DNA from: Siphonodentalium dalli
Taxonomy: Eukaryota; Mollusca; Scaphopoda; Gadilida; Siphonodentaliidae
DNA: 64,000 nt
Reading direction: 5' to 3'
NCBI GenBank assembly: GCA_032622095.1
Contig: CP136061.1
Span: forward strand, 22,198,991-22,262,990
Below the pieces are notes generated by a model. The model was not told where the DNA came from. It was given only the letters and a program-made list of their open reading frames with translations, and searched no databases. Shown piece after piece: positions 32,205-44,499 of this stretch; positions within the stretch are counted from its first letter, which is position 1; each line of letters begins with the position of its first letter. A program made the position numbers and the translations under genes.

Positions 32205-33895
32205 AATGAAAATTAGAACAAATTCGATCTATTTTAAATGTATTTCTTGATGGTAGTTGATTTACAGAATAAAAAAAAATTCTTTCGTTTCACATGAACC
32301 CACTTCGTAGGCATTGGGCCTCTTTGTTGGCTTTAAGAATTTCACATCGGACAAAATGAATGCATTCTGTCTTGAAACCGACACTCAATATTGAGAAGGT
32401 CAAATTGAGAGACCGGGTACATGGTCATATAAGGACAGTGGACGTAATGTGAGCTTGCCAAGGTGAGGCCATATTGAATTATATCTTTGTTTCCGCTGAC
32501 CCTACCCATAATTTCAACAATGAGTAGGTATTGTTTTGGGTCAAATTACAAGTAATCACTGGACTGGATCGGATTAACTATGAAGCCTGTTCTCCCGAAC
32601 ATCCGCACATTATCTGCTTATAATATGACTTATTTTAGGTAGATAATCTGCTTAGAATCGCCTCATTTTTAGTCGATAATGTGCTGAAAATTAAAGCGCT
32701 TTAGTCACATTATAGACTCACAATGTGGCGATCCTAAGCAGATTATTTCAGGACAATGACACAAATAAGCCAACTCACGACTGTTCAGGTGTACTCTCTT
32801 TTATATGTGTTTTCATTGTGGCCCGCGCCAAAACAAAACAAAAAACGTAATGACGGATATGAGTCCATTATCTGTTAATTTCAGAATCATATAATCACAT
32901 TATGTACCTATTACACAATATAGGTCGATTATGTGCGTATTTGTGCGAGGATATGTTGAACTATGTCCACAACAAATACTCAATGAGGAGTATAGTTCCC
33001 TTATAACATATTCATAATATATCTCGATTTATTATCTGAACATGTTGATACAATAAACAGGGCTCCTTCTGTGCTTGTATTATCTATCGTCTGCTTATTG
33101 TTCATGAAACCTACTTTTAATGAACAGTAGACGATTGTAATGTATACTTTTATAACTGAGGGGGATAATCCAATTAGTCTAGACAGGGTAAATAGCTGTT
33201 AAGATTACAAAACAAATGATCGATTGACATCTAAATATCATAAACAAGTCACGTACATGTAGCCTATATATTGGAAGTTATAAGAATAAAAAAGTTTTCA
33301 ATACATTCCAATTATTCTATTCATGTGTTTATCATCAATCAATCAGTTATTTCTCATGAACCTATACATACATAGGTATGGAGATAATAACAATTTAAAT
33401 ATATACAATATGTACATAAACATGTGAGCTTCCGGTTGACAAAAGTTGTATACATGGATTATATCCAGTTTGAAAATTACAAAAAAAACATTCTCTGGGA
33501 AGTCAATAACAGATTTTGAGTAGGAAGGTTTTTTAAGGTATGTAGAGCCAGGCGAAACATTTTTATTTTATTTCGCCTAGTGTATTTAAATAGGCTAATG
33601 TGTTCCGTCACTGTCCCGAATAAAGCATTCGATTAAATCACAAGGTCTAACGATGTTTGTCTAGGGTATACTGTTACGCCGTGCTTACGTCGTGTTCAAA
33701 TTTGGTTCTAAAGAAGATTGCACGGTGATGATAAAAAGTACAGCATTGTAAACGCATGACTTGGCTATTCAGGGGAAATTACCTACACAAAGTGAAACCC
33801 ACACCGCCCACACAAGATTAGCTTAAAGTACTCGTGACCGAAAATTGAAAAGAAAGTGTTTAATTTTCAAACGTTAATTCTTTTCAATTCTCACC
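32205..33895. other. no gene recognised; weak inverted repeat inside
   Basis: AGATAATCTGCTTAGAATCGCC (32641 on) pairs loosely with GGCGATCCTAAGCAGATTAT (32733 on). GGCGAAACA...TTTCGCC occurs at 33551-33579. Nothing coding was recognised. Confidence 0.4.
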
Positions 33896-33904
33896 ACTAG
33901 ACAT

Positions 33905-34095
33905 TATATTATACATCTATTGACTGCCTTGGGTTGAATAGCGAGAACATGTGACATTTTGAACAATATGCAGGACTATTGACCGAGGCCATATGCAGAG
34001 GTCAATAGTCCTTAATTGCTGTTCAGAAGACACAATTGATGGAAAATAGCTCTGGCTATTCCACCCAAGGCAGTGAATATATAGGTGTTTTATAG
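33905..34095. mobile_element. MITE-like near-palindrome, ~190 bp
   Basis: CTATTGACTGCCTTGGGTTGAATAGC pairs with GCTATTCCACCCAAGGCAGTGAATA. Further in, AGGACTATTGACC pairs exactly with GGTCAATAGTCCT. It folds along most of its length. AT-rich flanks hide any TA duplication. Confidence 0.65.
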
Positions 34096-34486
34096 TATAT
34101 GTCACAATTCTCGCATCGTGCCAACAGTGACGTCAGCAGGCGGTGATAGTTTGAAGACTACAGCCCGGGCGATAGTTCGCTTCAAGGAGGGCAATCGTCA
34201 AAACCACTCGCTGCATGACACGTGATCGCACTTCGTCCATTCAAACGACAGTGTGGTCCCCTGAGAACTGTACGTAATAACAACACGTTTGAAGCGTTAG
34301 TGACGTTTCAATTTATTTTAGAGACACATAAACAGACTGTCATAAAAAATAGCAAGGTTTAGTTAAACAAACGTGTACAATTTTGACATATGTTGCTATG
34401 GTAAGTTATCTGGAAAATCACCTGCTTTGGTGGAGCGAAAACTACAGCCGACCGTGTGTAGGAAAACGATAGTCATATAGCGTGAC

Positions 34487-34860
34487 ACTTAGTGAACGTT
34501 CAGACGACCAAGATTCAATCGTAAGTGGAAAGTTTTCCGTCGTGGGTAGTAACTGATATTTTGACCGCGCATGCTCACGATAAAATGAATATCAAGCACT
34601 GTTTGATTTCAGCTGCGAAATCGTGGTGTATCCTTGGTTACCTTCATCCACTTGCGATGGAATCGCAATCGTGTGTACGTAAAGATCGTAGATGGAAAGA
34701 TCGTATGGTAGTCAATCACGTGGTTAACCATGGCTTTCAATATCCTCAAATGCGACGACATCGTAATCGTGTGAACAGACTATCCACCATTTTGTCGGGC
34801 CCGATTCCTCTACATGTACTTACGATTGAATCTGTTCGTCTGAACTTTCACTTAGATCGT
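34487..34860. repeat. inverted repeat around a 137-codon frame
   Basis: GTTCAGACGACCAAGATTCAATCGTAAGT (34498 on) pairs with ACTTACGATTGAATCTGTTCGTCTGAAC (34819 on). Many CGATCGT/ATCGTAAT words lie between. The open frame 34525-34938 overlaps it but shows no domain. Likely a foldback-type or MITE sequence. Confidence 0.45.
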
Positions 34861-35290
34861 CGGCTATCATACGATTTATTTATTAGCTTATGTTGTCATG
34901 AATGTAATGATATTGAAGCTATACAGTATAGAATATAATAATACATAAAATACATGACGCATGCGCTGGTTTGGGGAGGGGTTGGGTGTCGCTGTGCACT
35001 TTCGATGGAAATTGTGGCGTGGTGTTATGGTGGTTCTAATGAGGTTTCTTTTCTTAACAAGATGGGCGAAATCTAGAGTAAAGCCGTATGAGAAATATTT
35101 GGGGGGGGGGTGGGATATCATGGGGGTGGGGTGGGGTGGATTATATCGTGGTTCTAATGAAGTTTATTTTTTGGCATCAGGGACAAAAGTATTACCACAT
35201 GAGAAATAGTGTATCCACAGGGAGGGGTTGGGAATATATAGTATATATGTCCATATTGTAGGATGTGTAGTGGTTCAGCTTGGCCCATAG

Positions 35291-35512
35291 TTAAGCCCCA
35301 GTGTGTTCCTGGTATAACTTGAGGGCTTTTCGGATAAAAAGAATCAAATGGGCCAATATTCTGCTATTCTTAGTGTTGAAAAGTGCGTTTAATTTAATCG
35401 TGTTTGGCCTAGTATAGTAGTATGGTTCGATATGTCTCTTCCTAAGATCATTCAATTTTGGACATTTAAGGATAATGTGGAATTCGTCTCCTACTTCCAG
35501 GTTACATAGCTT
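35291..35512 (-). pseudogene. LINE (non-LTR retrotransposon) ORF2 C-terminal fragment
   Basis: Read on the minus strand, a 73-codon piece ends in TAA. It carries CxxCNLEVGDEFHIILKCP, followed by a basic/aromatic LRKRHIEPYYY and a final ILAHLILFIRKALKLYQEH. This matches the zinc-knuckle-like C-terminus after the reverse transcriptase of CR1/L2/Jockey-like LINEs (C..C...GDE.H....C). The frame is closed upstream by TAA at once, so this is a 5'-truncated insertion, usual for LINEs. The next sequence (35515-35572) is a piece of the AT-rich spacer of the hairpin-core MITEs. Confidence 0.75.
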
Positions 35513-37555
35513 GCATTACAATTTTTTTTACAATTTTAATAATTTTTTCTTATATTCTTTAACAGACTTATTTTGTAGGTTTAGTGCCAGGGAATCTTAC
35601 GTTTTGCATGGGCATCAAAATTATTACTATGAATACTTGGTGATAGTTTTGAGTTATAACATGCCCCTAAGGTTTTATCCAGTTTGTTTTTAAATTCGCT
35701 ATAGCATGCTTAAGCATACCCAAAACAAATTCAACCCAAAAAAATCTAATTTTTTAGGACCGATTTTACAGACCGTAAATTAGGGTCGATGAGATCGGCC
35801 CTGACCCCTGACACTGAAAGGATTAAGGCCATTCCACACAGCGTGCAGTGCCAATGCAATCGCTCGAATGGGATGGTTTCACCTAATTAGAACACATACG
35901 GCAATGCTTGCTTGCAGACGGCGTATACCTGTTCCAATACACCAAATCATTTACATATATAGGCCTCATTGTTAACAAATCGCAATGGCCTGTATTCGCA
36001 GGAACGGGTTCGTTTAAACATATTTATTCGCCATATATCCATATAAATACATACATTCAGCCACGGGATTGAAGAACAAATGCGAACCACTTATATGCTA
36101 CTTCTCTCCCGATCACCAGACAATCAATTGAAAAAATGGACATGGCATTAAACAATTATATATGGTATTTAAGTGTATAATGGTATATATAAGTTGCTGT
36201 TGTTGTTGCTAGTCTCTCGAAAGTAACGGGTTGATCCTGCACATGTATCAAACATTAAAGAACTTCCTTCTATAGAGACACGAAAATGTGCCCAAAAGTT
36301 ATTGTTAACGTATTGTGTCACACTGCAATTTGACAAATTAATGTCACACTATACCATTAAAAAGGAGAAAAATAAGACATCGGAAAAAACTCCAACCCCT
36401 CTTATAAATTATATGTCTATTTGACAGCCGTAACGAGGCTTTAATTGACGTTTCTCGGTAAACACGTTTGTGCATTTTTTTTCGCACTTTTCATACCATG
36501 TATCAGTGACCATTCAGCTGCCAGGTTTTATTTTTTGCTGATCCTAGGTAGGGGGTCCCAGGGCGAATCACTCTACTAATGTGTATTTGGTATATTATAA
36601 CCCACGAGTCCAGTGCATGTTCGTGCTGTCGGTGGCCAAATTGGCCAATGTCCAATTTTTTTCTTCGAAATTGCATGGCCAATAAAAATTTAATTTGGCC
36701 TAACTTGTTTTTACCCCAAATGGAGACGGAAAGCTAACTCAAAAGCGCTGAATAGACCGACAGGGCCGACGAACTTAGGCAACGAAATGATCGCCGTTCT
36801 TGAACACGCAGGTTTTGTACTTCGGAAATATCGTACCATGAAAACCCAACTTTATTTTGTAATGGGAGCGTTGATTGAATGATGACGGCTGCACAAAGGG
36901 GACATTACACAACTGTTTGACATCTAATCAGTCTAAAGGGACAGGATGCGGGAGAAACGCAACATTCGCGTAAAACGCTACCACAGAAGTACGTCTCTGT
37001 CCTAACCTGGCGGTGCTGACCGCGCGATCCGGCAAATTCCGAGTATTACTATTATAATGACGGTAAAGAACGAAGTCACTGGAAGCTCAACAGTTTTCTG
37101 TCAAGGTCACTTTTGAACCGTGATGCATGGCGAATCGCTGCACCATGTAGCCATTTTAGACAAAAATACGCGAATTAAAAAAAAAAAACCCAGTCGCAAC
37201 GGAATTAAAAATATACAAACAACCGCACAAGACAGCTGCCCAAGACGCAGAAAACGCTATAAAGAAGCTTTTGTATACACATATAGCGCGGCTATCCGCG
37301 GGGAAAACGCCGTCTACATGGAAGGTCCTTTACACATTACACTCGACGGATAAATCATTTGAACCGAATGGTCGAGTACGTGTAGTAGAAACGGTCACAT
37401 GAGTGAGGGTGACTTTCGTTGGCAATAGCAACAATCGTTGCAAGCTACATAGCAGTATATCGGTATCAAGGTAGCACATTTTTTCTTATATATGTGTGTG
37501 GTGAGCGTATGTTTTTAAAAAATTTATTTAATTAAACTTTTTTAATTCAAAATTT
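35513..37555. other. no gene recognised
   Basis: A (G)11 run lies at 35100 and a GGGGTGGGGTGG tract beside it. TTGGCC is clustered at 36640-36710 (GGCCAAATTGGCCAATG, TTTGGCC). A 77-codon frame at 37120-37353 with a Lys-rich start is unrecognised. Confidence 0.35.
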
Positions 37556-37559
37556 AGAA

Positions 37560-37695
37560 AAAACTAACTTTAAAATCTTCGCCAGGGTACCCCGAGTCAC
37601 CACACCAAATATGCTTGCAATCGGACCAGCAGTCTGGGAGAAAAATCCGGACAGACAGACAGACAGACAGATCGAACTCATATATATGGATTAAC
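37560..37695 (-). mobile_element. Helitron-like 5' end fragment
   Basis: On the minus strand, A|TCCATATATATGAGTTCGAT leads into (CTGT)4-5, then CCGGA and GTCCGATTGCAAGC. The same order of TC, AT-rich word and (CTGT)n starts the Helitron at 62188. No 3' hairpin/CTAG end is seen, so it is probably truncated. Confidence 0.35.
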
Positions 37696-38360
37696 TTTTG
37701 TGAAAGTTATATGCATTTCGTCTCAGAATGATATCTTTAATTATAGTTACCCGATTGCGTTTAAATTATGTATATATTGATAACTCGTGTGAACGTATAG
37801 GCAAATTTCAAATTTGGTTCGTTAATATGAAATCTGTCAAGAAGAACACTTTTTTTTCGACTTAAAATTTACTACTTATTTTGGTTTTAAGATCAGAATT
37901 TTAAATATTTCTTCTTTGGCAATTGAATGGTTTTGTTCTAAAAAGCCAAAGAGCCATTAGTAGGGGACGTGTGGCCAGAAATAAAAACATTTGTTTGTTT
38001 ACGAAGAACTTGTTTTGTTTACAATAGAAAGAAGGTTTTATTTGTAACTAATAACGAGGGTTAAACAGCTGAGAACGTGTTTGTGTGACGGCGAGTTGAA
38101 CAGTCGCCAAATCCAACAACGTGTGTAAATAGAACTCGTAATTTATGAATTGCCGCCACACTCGACCTTCCATTAACTCGTAAATGATTCTACAATAGAA
38201 TGGTTCTGTATATGTTGTTAACTCCTAGTGTGTGGATATATCTCCCTTGTTAAAACACCCGTACGTCAATTAAGAAGTAATCAGGGTCAATCAGATTTCG
38301 AGGAAACCCAAGAATCGGTTCATGAGAGTGAGTGGGAATACCCAAATGTGGATCAACCAG

Positions 38361-38760
38361 TGTAAAGAGATAGAGTGAGAGAATGGGGGAGACAAAGGAT
38401 ATATAGGGAGCGAGAATGAGATGGGAGGGAAAAAGAGAGAATGCGGGAGAGAATGAGAGAGATGAAAGAAGAGTGAGATATAGAATAGAGAGGAAAAGAG
38501 AGATATTGAGAGATGGGAAATAGGAGGGAGAGATTTAGAGGGAGAGAGAGAGAGACAAAGAGAGAGATAGGGAGAGAGAACACGGGAGAGAGAGAGAGAG
38601 AGAGAGAGAGAGCACGTGAGAGAGAGACCACGAGATAGTGAGAGAGAGAGAGCACGACAGAGAGAGTGATAATAAAGAGGAAAAGAGAGATATTGAGAGA
38701 TGGGGAAATAGGAGGGAGAGATCTAGAGGGAGATATAGATAGAGTTGGAATGAGAACATG
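38361..38760. repeat. GA-rich low-complexity tract, copy 1
   Basis: About 400 bp of (GA)n, GAGAGA, GGGAGAGA on the plus strand. The second copy at 40782-41173 is almost identical apart from a few repeat-length changes. Minus-strand Ser/Leu frames are by-products. Confidence 0.95.
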
Positions 38761-38762
38761 CA

Positions 38763-40463
38763 CGGGAGACGGAGGAAGCGAGGGGGAGTGTGAGTGACGG
38801 TATTGTGGCAGTACTGGAGACGGAGGAAGCGAGGGGGAGTGTGAGTGACGGTATTGTGGCAGTTCGGGAGACGGAGGAAGCGAGGGGGAGTGTGAGTGAC
38901 GGTATTGTGGCAGTATACGGGAGACGGAGGAAGCGAGGGGGAGTGTGAGTGACGGTATTGTGGCAGTTCGGGAGACGGAGGAAGCGAGGGAGAGTGTGAG
39001 TGACGGTATTGTGGCAGTATACGGGAGACGGAGGAAGCGAGGGGGAGTGTGAGTGACGGTATTGTGGCAGTACGGGAGACGGTGGAAGCGAGGGGGAGTG
39101 TGAGTGATGGTATTGTGGCAGTACGGGAGACGGAGGAAGCGAGGGAGAGTGTGAGTGACGGTATTGTGGCAGTATACGGGAGACGGAGGAAGCGAGGGGG
39201 GGGAGTGTGAGTGACGGTATTGTGGCAGTATACGGGAGACGGAGGAAGCGAGGGGGAGTGTGAGTGATGGTATTGTGGCAGTACGGGAGACGGAGGAAGC
39301 GAGGGAGAGTGTGAGTGACGGTATTGTGGCAGTACGGGAGACGGAGGAAGCGAGGGGGGTGTGAGTGACGGTATTGTGGCAGTATACGGGAGACGGAGGA
39401 AGCGAGGGGGAGTGTGAGTGACGGTATTGTGGCAGTATACGGGAGACGGAGGAAGCGAGGGGGAGTGTGAGTGACGGTATTGTGGCAGTACGGGAGACGG
39501 AGGAAGCGAGGGGGAGTGTGAGTGACGGTATTGTGGCAGTACGGGAGACGGAGGAAGCGAGGGGGAGTGTGAGTGACGGTATTGTGGCAGTACGGGAGAC
39601 GGAGGAAGCGAGGGGGAGTGTGAGTGACGGTATTGTGGCAGTACGGGAGACGGAGGAAGCGAGGGGGAGTGTGAGTGACGGTATTGTGGCAGTATACGGG
39701 AGACGGAGGAAGCGAGGGGGAGTGTGAGTGACGGTATTGTGGCAGTACGGGAGACGGTGGAAGCGAGGGGGAGTGTGAGTGATGGTATTGTGGCAGTACG
39801 GGAGACGGAGGAAGCGAGGGGGAGTGTGAGTGACGGTATTGTGGCAGTTCGTGAGACGAAGGAAGCGAAGGGGAGGTGAGTGACGGTATTGTGGTAGTAT
39901 GGGAGACGGAGGAAGCGAAGGGGAGTGTGAGTGACGGTATTGTGGCAGTACGGGAGACGGGGGAAGCGAAGGGGAGTGTGAGTGACGGTACTGTGGCAGT
40001 ACGGGAGACGGTGGAAGCGAGGGGGAGTGTGAGTGACGGTATTGTGGCAGTACGGGAGACGGTGGAAGCGAGGGGGAGTGTGAGTGACCGTATTGTGGCA
40101 GTTCAGGAGACGGAGGAAGCGAAGGGGAGTGTGAGTGACGGTATTGTGGCAGTTCTGGAGACGGAGGAAGCGAGGGGGAGTGTGAGTGACGGTATTGTGG
40201 CAGTACGGGAGACGGGGGAAGCGAAGGGGAGTGTGAGTGACGGTATTGTGGCAGTACGGGAGACGGTGGAAGCGAGGGGAATGTGAGTGACCGTATTGTG
40301 GCAGTTCAGGAGACGGAGGAAGCGAAGGGGAGTGTGAGTGACGGTATTGTGGCAGTTCTGGAGACGGAGGAAGCGAAGGGGAGTGTGAGTGACGGTATTG
40401 TGGCAGTACGGGAGACGGAGGAAGCGAAGGGGAGTGTGAGTGACCGTATTGTGGCAGTTCATA
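38763..40463. repeat. 51-bp minisatellite, array 1 (~33 units)
   Basis: Unit: GGGAGACGGAGGAAGCGAGG, then GGGAGTGTGAGTGACGG, then TATTGTGGCAGTAC. A 51-bp period means one 17-codon repeat (SVSDGIVAVRETEEARG) stays in frame, giving frames such as 39467-39727 and 39876-40286. Units with an extra TA (CAGTATACGGG, 53 bp) break the frame. Variant order (TTCGGG, TATACGGG, TTCAGG, ACGGTGG units) is shared with array 2. Confidence 0.97.
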
Positions 40464-40781
40464 TGTGACCCGCGATATAAAATCCAGTCGTAAGTCGGGA
40501 TTTGTTTACCCTGTGCCAATGCATTCTCTTATATATGCGAGTCGAACATATGCCGAGAATGCATTGGCCTAACAATTTTTTACAATTTTAATAATTTTTT
40601 CTTGTATTCTTTAACAATTTTATAATTTCACCCATACAGAGCCCCAGACAAACATGAGCAGACGACACTCTTCTATATGCTTCTATATATGTGTGGGGCT
40701 CCCTGCAGGGTAATGGATGTTTTTTATTTTATGTCCTAAAAATTGTAAGAAATATTTATTTTAAAAAAAATGATAAAAAAA
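40464..40781. mobile_element. left half of the TGTGACCC-ended MITE (duplicated copy)
   Basis: Identical or nearly so to 44055-44374 but cut at ATAAAAAAATG, where the second GA-rich tract begins. It is the internal junction of a tandem segmental duplication, not an independent insertion. Confidence 0.85.
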
Positions 40782-41173
40782 TGTAAAGAGATAGAGTGAG
40801 AGAATGGGGGAGACAAAGGATATATAGGGAGCGAGAATGAGATGGGAGGGAAAAAGAGAGAATGCGAGAGAGAGAGAGAGATGAAAGAAGAGTGAGATAT
40901 AGAATAGAGAGGAAAAGAGAGATATTGAGAGATGGGAAATAGGAGGGAGAGATTTAGAGGGAGAGAGAGAGACAAAGAGAGAGATAGGGAGAGAGAACAC
41001 GGGAGAGAGAGAGATAGAGAGAGAGAGAGCACATGAGAGAGAGACCACGAGATAGTGAGAGAGAGAGAGCACGACAGAGAGAGTGATAATAAAGTGGAAA
41101 AGAGAGATATTGAGAGATGGGGAAATAGGAGGGAGAGATCTAGAGGGAGATATAGATAGAGTTGGAATGAGAA
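40782..41173. repeat. GA-rich low-complexity tract, copy 2
   Basis: Repeats 38361-38760 starting at TGTAAAGAGATAGAGTGAG. It marks the start of the second duplicated block. Confidence 0.95.
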
Positions 41174-41175
41174 CA

Positions 41176-44054
41176 TGCACGGGAGACGGAGGAAGCGAGG
41201 GGGAGTGTGAGTGACGGTATTGTGGCAGTACTGGAGACGGAGGAAGCGAGGGGGAGTGTGAGTGACGGTATTGTGGCAGTTCGGGAGACGGAGGAAGCGA
41301 GGGGGAGTGTGAGTGACGGTATTGTGGCAGTATACGGGAGACGGAGGAAGCGAGGGGGAGTGTGAGTGACGGTATTGTGGCAGTTCGGGAGACGGAGGAA
41401 GCGAGGGAGAGTGTGAGTGACGGTATTGTGGCAGTATACGGGAGACGGATGAAGCGAGAGGGAGTGTGAGTGACGGTATTGTGGCAGTACGGGAGACGGT
41501 GGAAGCGAGGGGGAGTGTGAGTGATGGTATTGTGGCAGTACGGGAGACGGAGGAAGTGAGGGAGAGTGTGAGTGACGGTATTGTGGCAGTATACGGGAGA
41601 CGGAGGAAGCGAGGGGGAGTGTGAGTGACGGTATTGTGGCAGTACGGGAGACGGAGGAAGCGAGGGAGAGTGTGAGTGACGGTATTGTGGCAGTACGGGA
41701 GACGGAGGAAGCGAGGGGGTGTGAGTGACGGTATTGTGGCAGTATACGGGAGACGGAGGAAGCGAGGGGGAGTGTGAGTGACGGTATTGTGGCAGTATAC
41801 GGGAGACGGAGGAAGCGAGGGGGGTGTGAGTGACGGTATTGTGGCAGTACGGGAGACGGAGGAAGCGAGGGGGAGTGTGAGTGACGGTATTGTGGCAGTA
41901 CGGGAGACGGAGGAAGCGAGGGGGAGTGTGAGTGACGGTATTGTGGCAGTACGGGAGACGGAGGAAGCGAGGGGGAGTGTGAGTGACGGTATTGTGGCAG
42001 TACGGGAGACGGAGGAAGCGAGGGGGAGTGTGAGTGACGGTATTGTGGCAGTACGGGAGACGGAGGAAGGGAGGGGGAGTGTGAGTGACGGTATTGTGGC
42101 AGTACGGGAGACGGAGGAAGCGAGGGGGAGTGTGAGTGACGGTATTGTGGCAGTATGGGAGACGGAGGAAGCGAAGGGGAGTGTGAGTGACGGTATTGTG
42201 GCAGTACGGGAGACGGAGGAAGCGAGGGGGAGTGTGAGTGACGGTATTGTGGCAGTACGGGAGACGGAGGAAGCGAGGGGGAGTGTGAGTGACGGTATTG
42301 TGGCAGTTCGTGAGACGAAGGAAGCGAAGGGGAGGTGAGTGACGGTATTGTGGTAGTATGGGAGACGGAGGAAGCGAAGGGGAGTGTGAGTGACGGTATT
42401 GTGGCAGTACGGGAGACGGGGGAAGCGAAGGGGAGTGTGAGTGACGGTATTGTGGCAGTACGGGAGACGGTGGAAGCGAGGGGGAGTGTGAGTGACGGTA
42501 TTGTGGCAGTACGGGAGACGGTGGAAGCGAGGGGGAGTGTGAGTGACGATATTGTGGCAGTACTGGAGACGGAGGAAGCGAGGGGGAGTGTGAGTGACGG
42601 TATTGTGGCAGTTCGGGAGACGGAGGAAGCGAGGGGGGAGTGTGAGTGACGGTATTGTGGCAGTATACGGGAGACGGAGGAAGCGAGGGGGAGTGTGAGT
42701 GACGGTATTGTGGCAGTTCGGGAGACGGAGGAAGCGAGGGAGAGTGTGAGTGACGGTATTGTGGCAGTATACGGGAGACGGAGGAAGCGAGAGGGAGTGT
42801 GAGTGACGGTATTGTGGCAGTACGGGAGACGGTGGAAGCGAGGGGGAGTGTGAGTGATGGTATTGTGGCAGTACGGGAGACGGAGGAAGCGAGGGAGAGT
42901 GTGAGTGACGGTATTGTGGCAGTATACGGGAGACGGAGGAAGCGAGGGGGAGTGTGAGTGACGGTATTGTGGCAGTATACGGGAGACGGAGGAAGCGAGG
43001 GGGAGTGTGAGTGATGGTATTGTGGCAGTACGGGAGACGGAGGAAGCGAGGGAGAGTGTGAGTGACGGTATTGTGGCAGTACGGGAGACGGAGGAAGCGA
43101 GGGGGTGTGAGTGACGGTATTGTGGCAGTATACGGGAGACGGAGGAAGCGAGGGGGAGTGTGAGTGACGGTATTGTGGCAGTATACGGGAGACGGAGGAA
43201 GCGAGGGGGAGTGTGAGTGACGGTATTGTGGCAGTACGGGAGACGGAGGAAGCGAGGGGGAGTGTGAGTGACGGTATTGTGGCAGTACGGGAGACGGAGG
43301 AAGCGAGGGGGAGTGTGAGTGACGGTATTGTGGCAGTATGGGAGACGGAGGAAGCGAAGGGGAGTGTGAGTGACGGTATTGTGGCAGTACGGGAGACGGA
43401 GGAAGCGAGGGGGAGTGTGAGTGACGGTATTGTGGCAGTACGGGAGACGGAGGAAGCGAGGGGGAGTGTGAGTGACGGTATTGTGGCAGTTCGTGAGACG
43501 AAGGAAGCGAAGGGGAGGTGAGTGACGGTATTGTGGTAGTATGGGAGACGGAGGAAGCGAAGGGGAGTGTGATTGACGGTATTGTGGCAGTACGGGAGAC
43601 GGGGGAAGCGAAGGGGAGTGTGAGTGACGGTATTGTGGCAGTACGGGAGACGGTGGAAGCGAGGCGGAGTGTGAGTGACGGTATTGTGGCAGTACGGGAG
43701 ACGGTGGAAGCGAGGGGGAGTGTGAGTGACCGTATTGTGGCAGTTCAGGAGACGGAGGAAGCGAAGGGGAGTGTGAGTGACGGTATTGTGGCAGTTCTGG
43801 AGACGGAGGAAGCGAGGGGGAGTGTGAGTGACGGTATTGTGGCAGTACGGGAGACGGGGGATGCGAAGGGGAGTGTGAGTGACGGTATTGTGGCAGTACG
43901 GGAGACGGTGGAAGCGAGGGGAATGTGAGTGACCGTATTGTGGCAGTTCAGGAGACGGAGGAAGCGAAGGGGAGTGTGAGTGACGGTATTGTGGCAGTAC
44001 GGGAGACGGAGGAAGCGAAGGGGAGTGTGAGTGACCGTATTGTGGCAGTTCATA
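41176..44054. repeat. 51-bp minisatellite, array 2 (~56 units, higher-order)
   Basis: Same unit as array 1. The marker sequence CAGTACTGGAGACGG then CAGTTCGGGAGACGG appears at about 41227 and again at about 42559, and the unit order between them is repeated. Array 2 thus holds an extra ~1.33-kb higher-order copy relative to array 1. The frame 41778-42338 runs 186 codons of the 17-residue repeat. Confidence 0.97.
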
Positions 44055-44499
44055 TGTGACCCGCGATATAAAATCCAGTCGTAAGTCGGGATTTGTTTAC
44101 CCTGTGCCAATGCATTCTCTTATATATGCGAGTCGAACATATGCCGAGAATGCATTGGCCTAACAATTTTTTACAATTTTAATAATTTTTTCTTGTATTC
44201 TTTAACAATTTTATAATTTCACCCATACAGAGCCCCAGACAAACATGAGCAGACGACACTCTTCTATATGCTTCTATATATGTGTGGGGCTCCCTGCAGG
44301 GTAATGGATGTTTTTTATTTTATGTCCTAAAAATTGTAAGAAATATTTATTTTTAAAAAAATGATAAAAAAATGTTAGGCCAATGCATTCTCTTAATATA
44401 TACGAGGCGACCTATGGTCGACTCGTATATATAAGAGAATGCATTGACACAGGGTAAATAAATCACGACTTACGACTGGATTTGATATGGCGGGTCACA
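44055..44499. mobile_element. TGTGACCC-ended MITE with hairpin core
   Basis: TGTGACCCGCGATATAAAATCC...TACCCTGTGCC at the left and GGCACAGGG-like...GGATTTGATATGGCGGGTCACA at the right are inverted ends. The core (GCCAATGCATTCTCTTATAT hairpins, AT-rich spacer) is the one found in the piggyBac-like MITEs, but the ends differ. A segment ACCCATACAGAGCCCC...GGGGCTCCCTGCAGGGTAAT sits in the spacer. Confidence 0.8.

Noticed and set aside
34525-34938. 137-codon host gene
   Set aside because: It overlaps an inverted repeat, shows no domain, and its codons are dominated by repeated ATCGT-type words.
38353-41180. Ser/Leu-rich membrane-like proteins on the minus strand
   Set aside because: They are translations of the GA-rich tract; the apparent hydrophobic segments come from TCTCTC.
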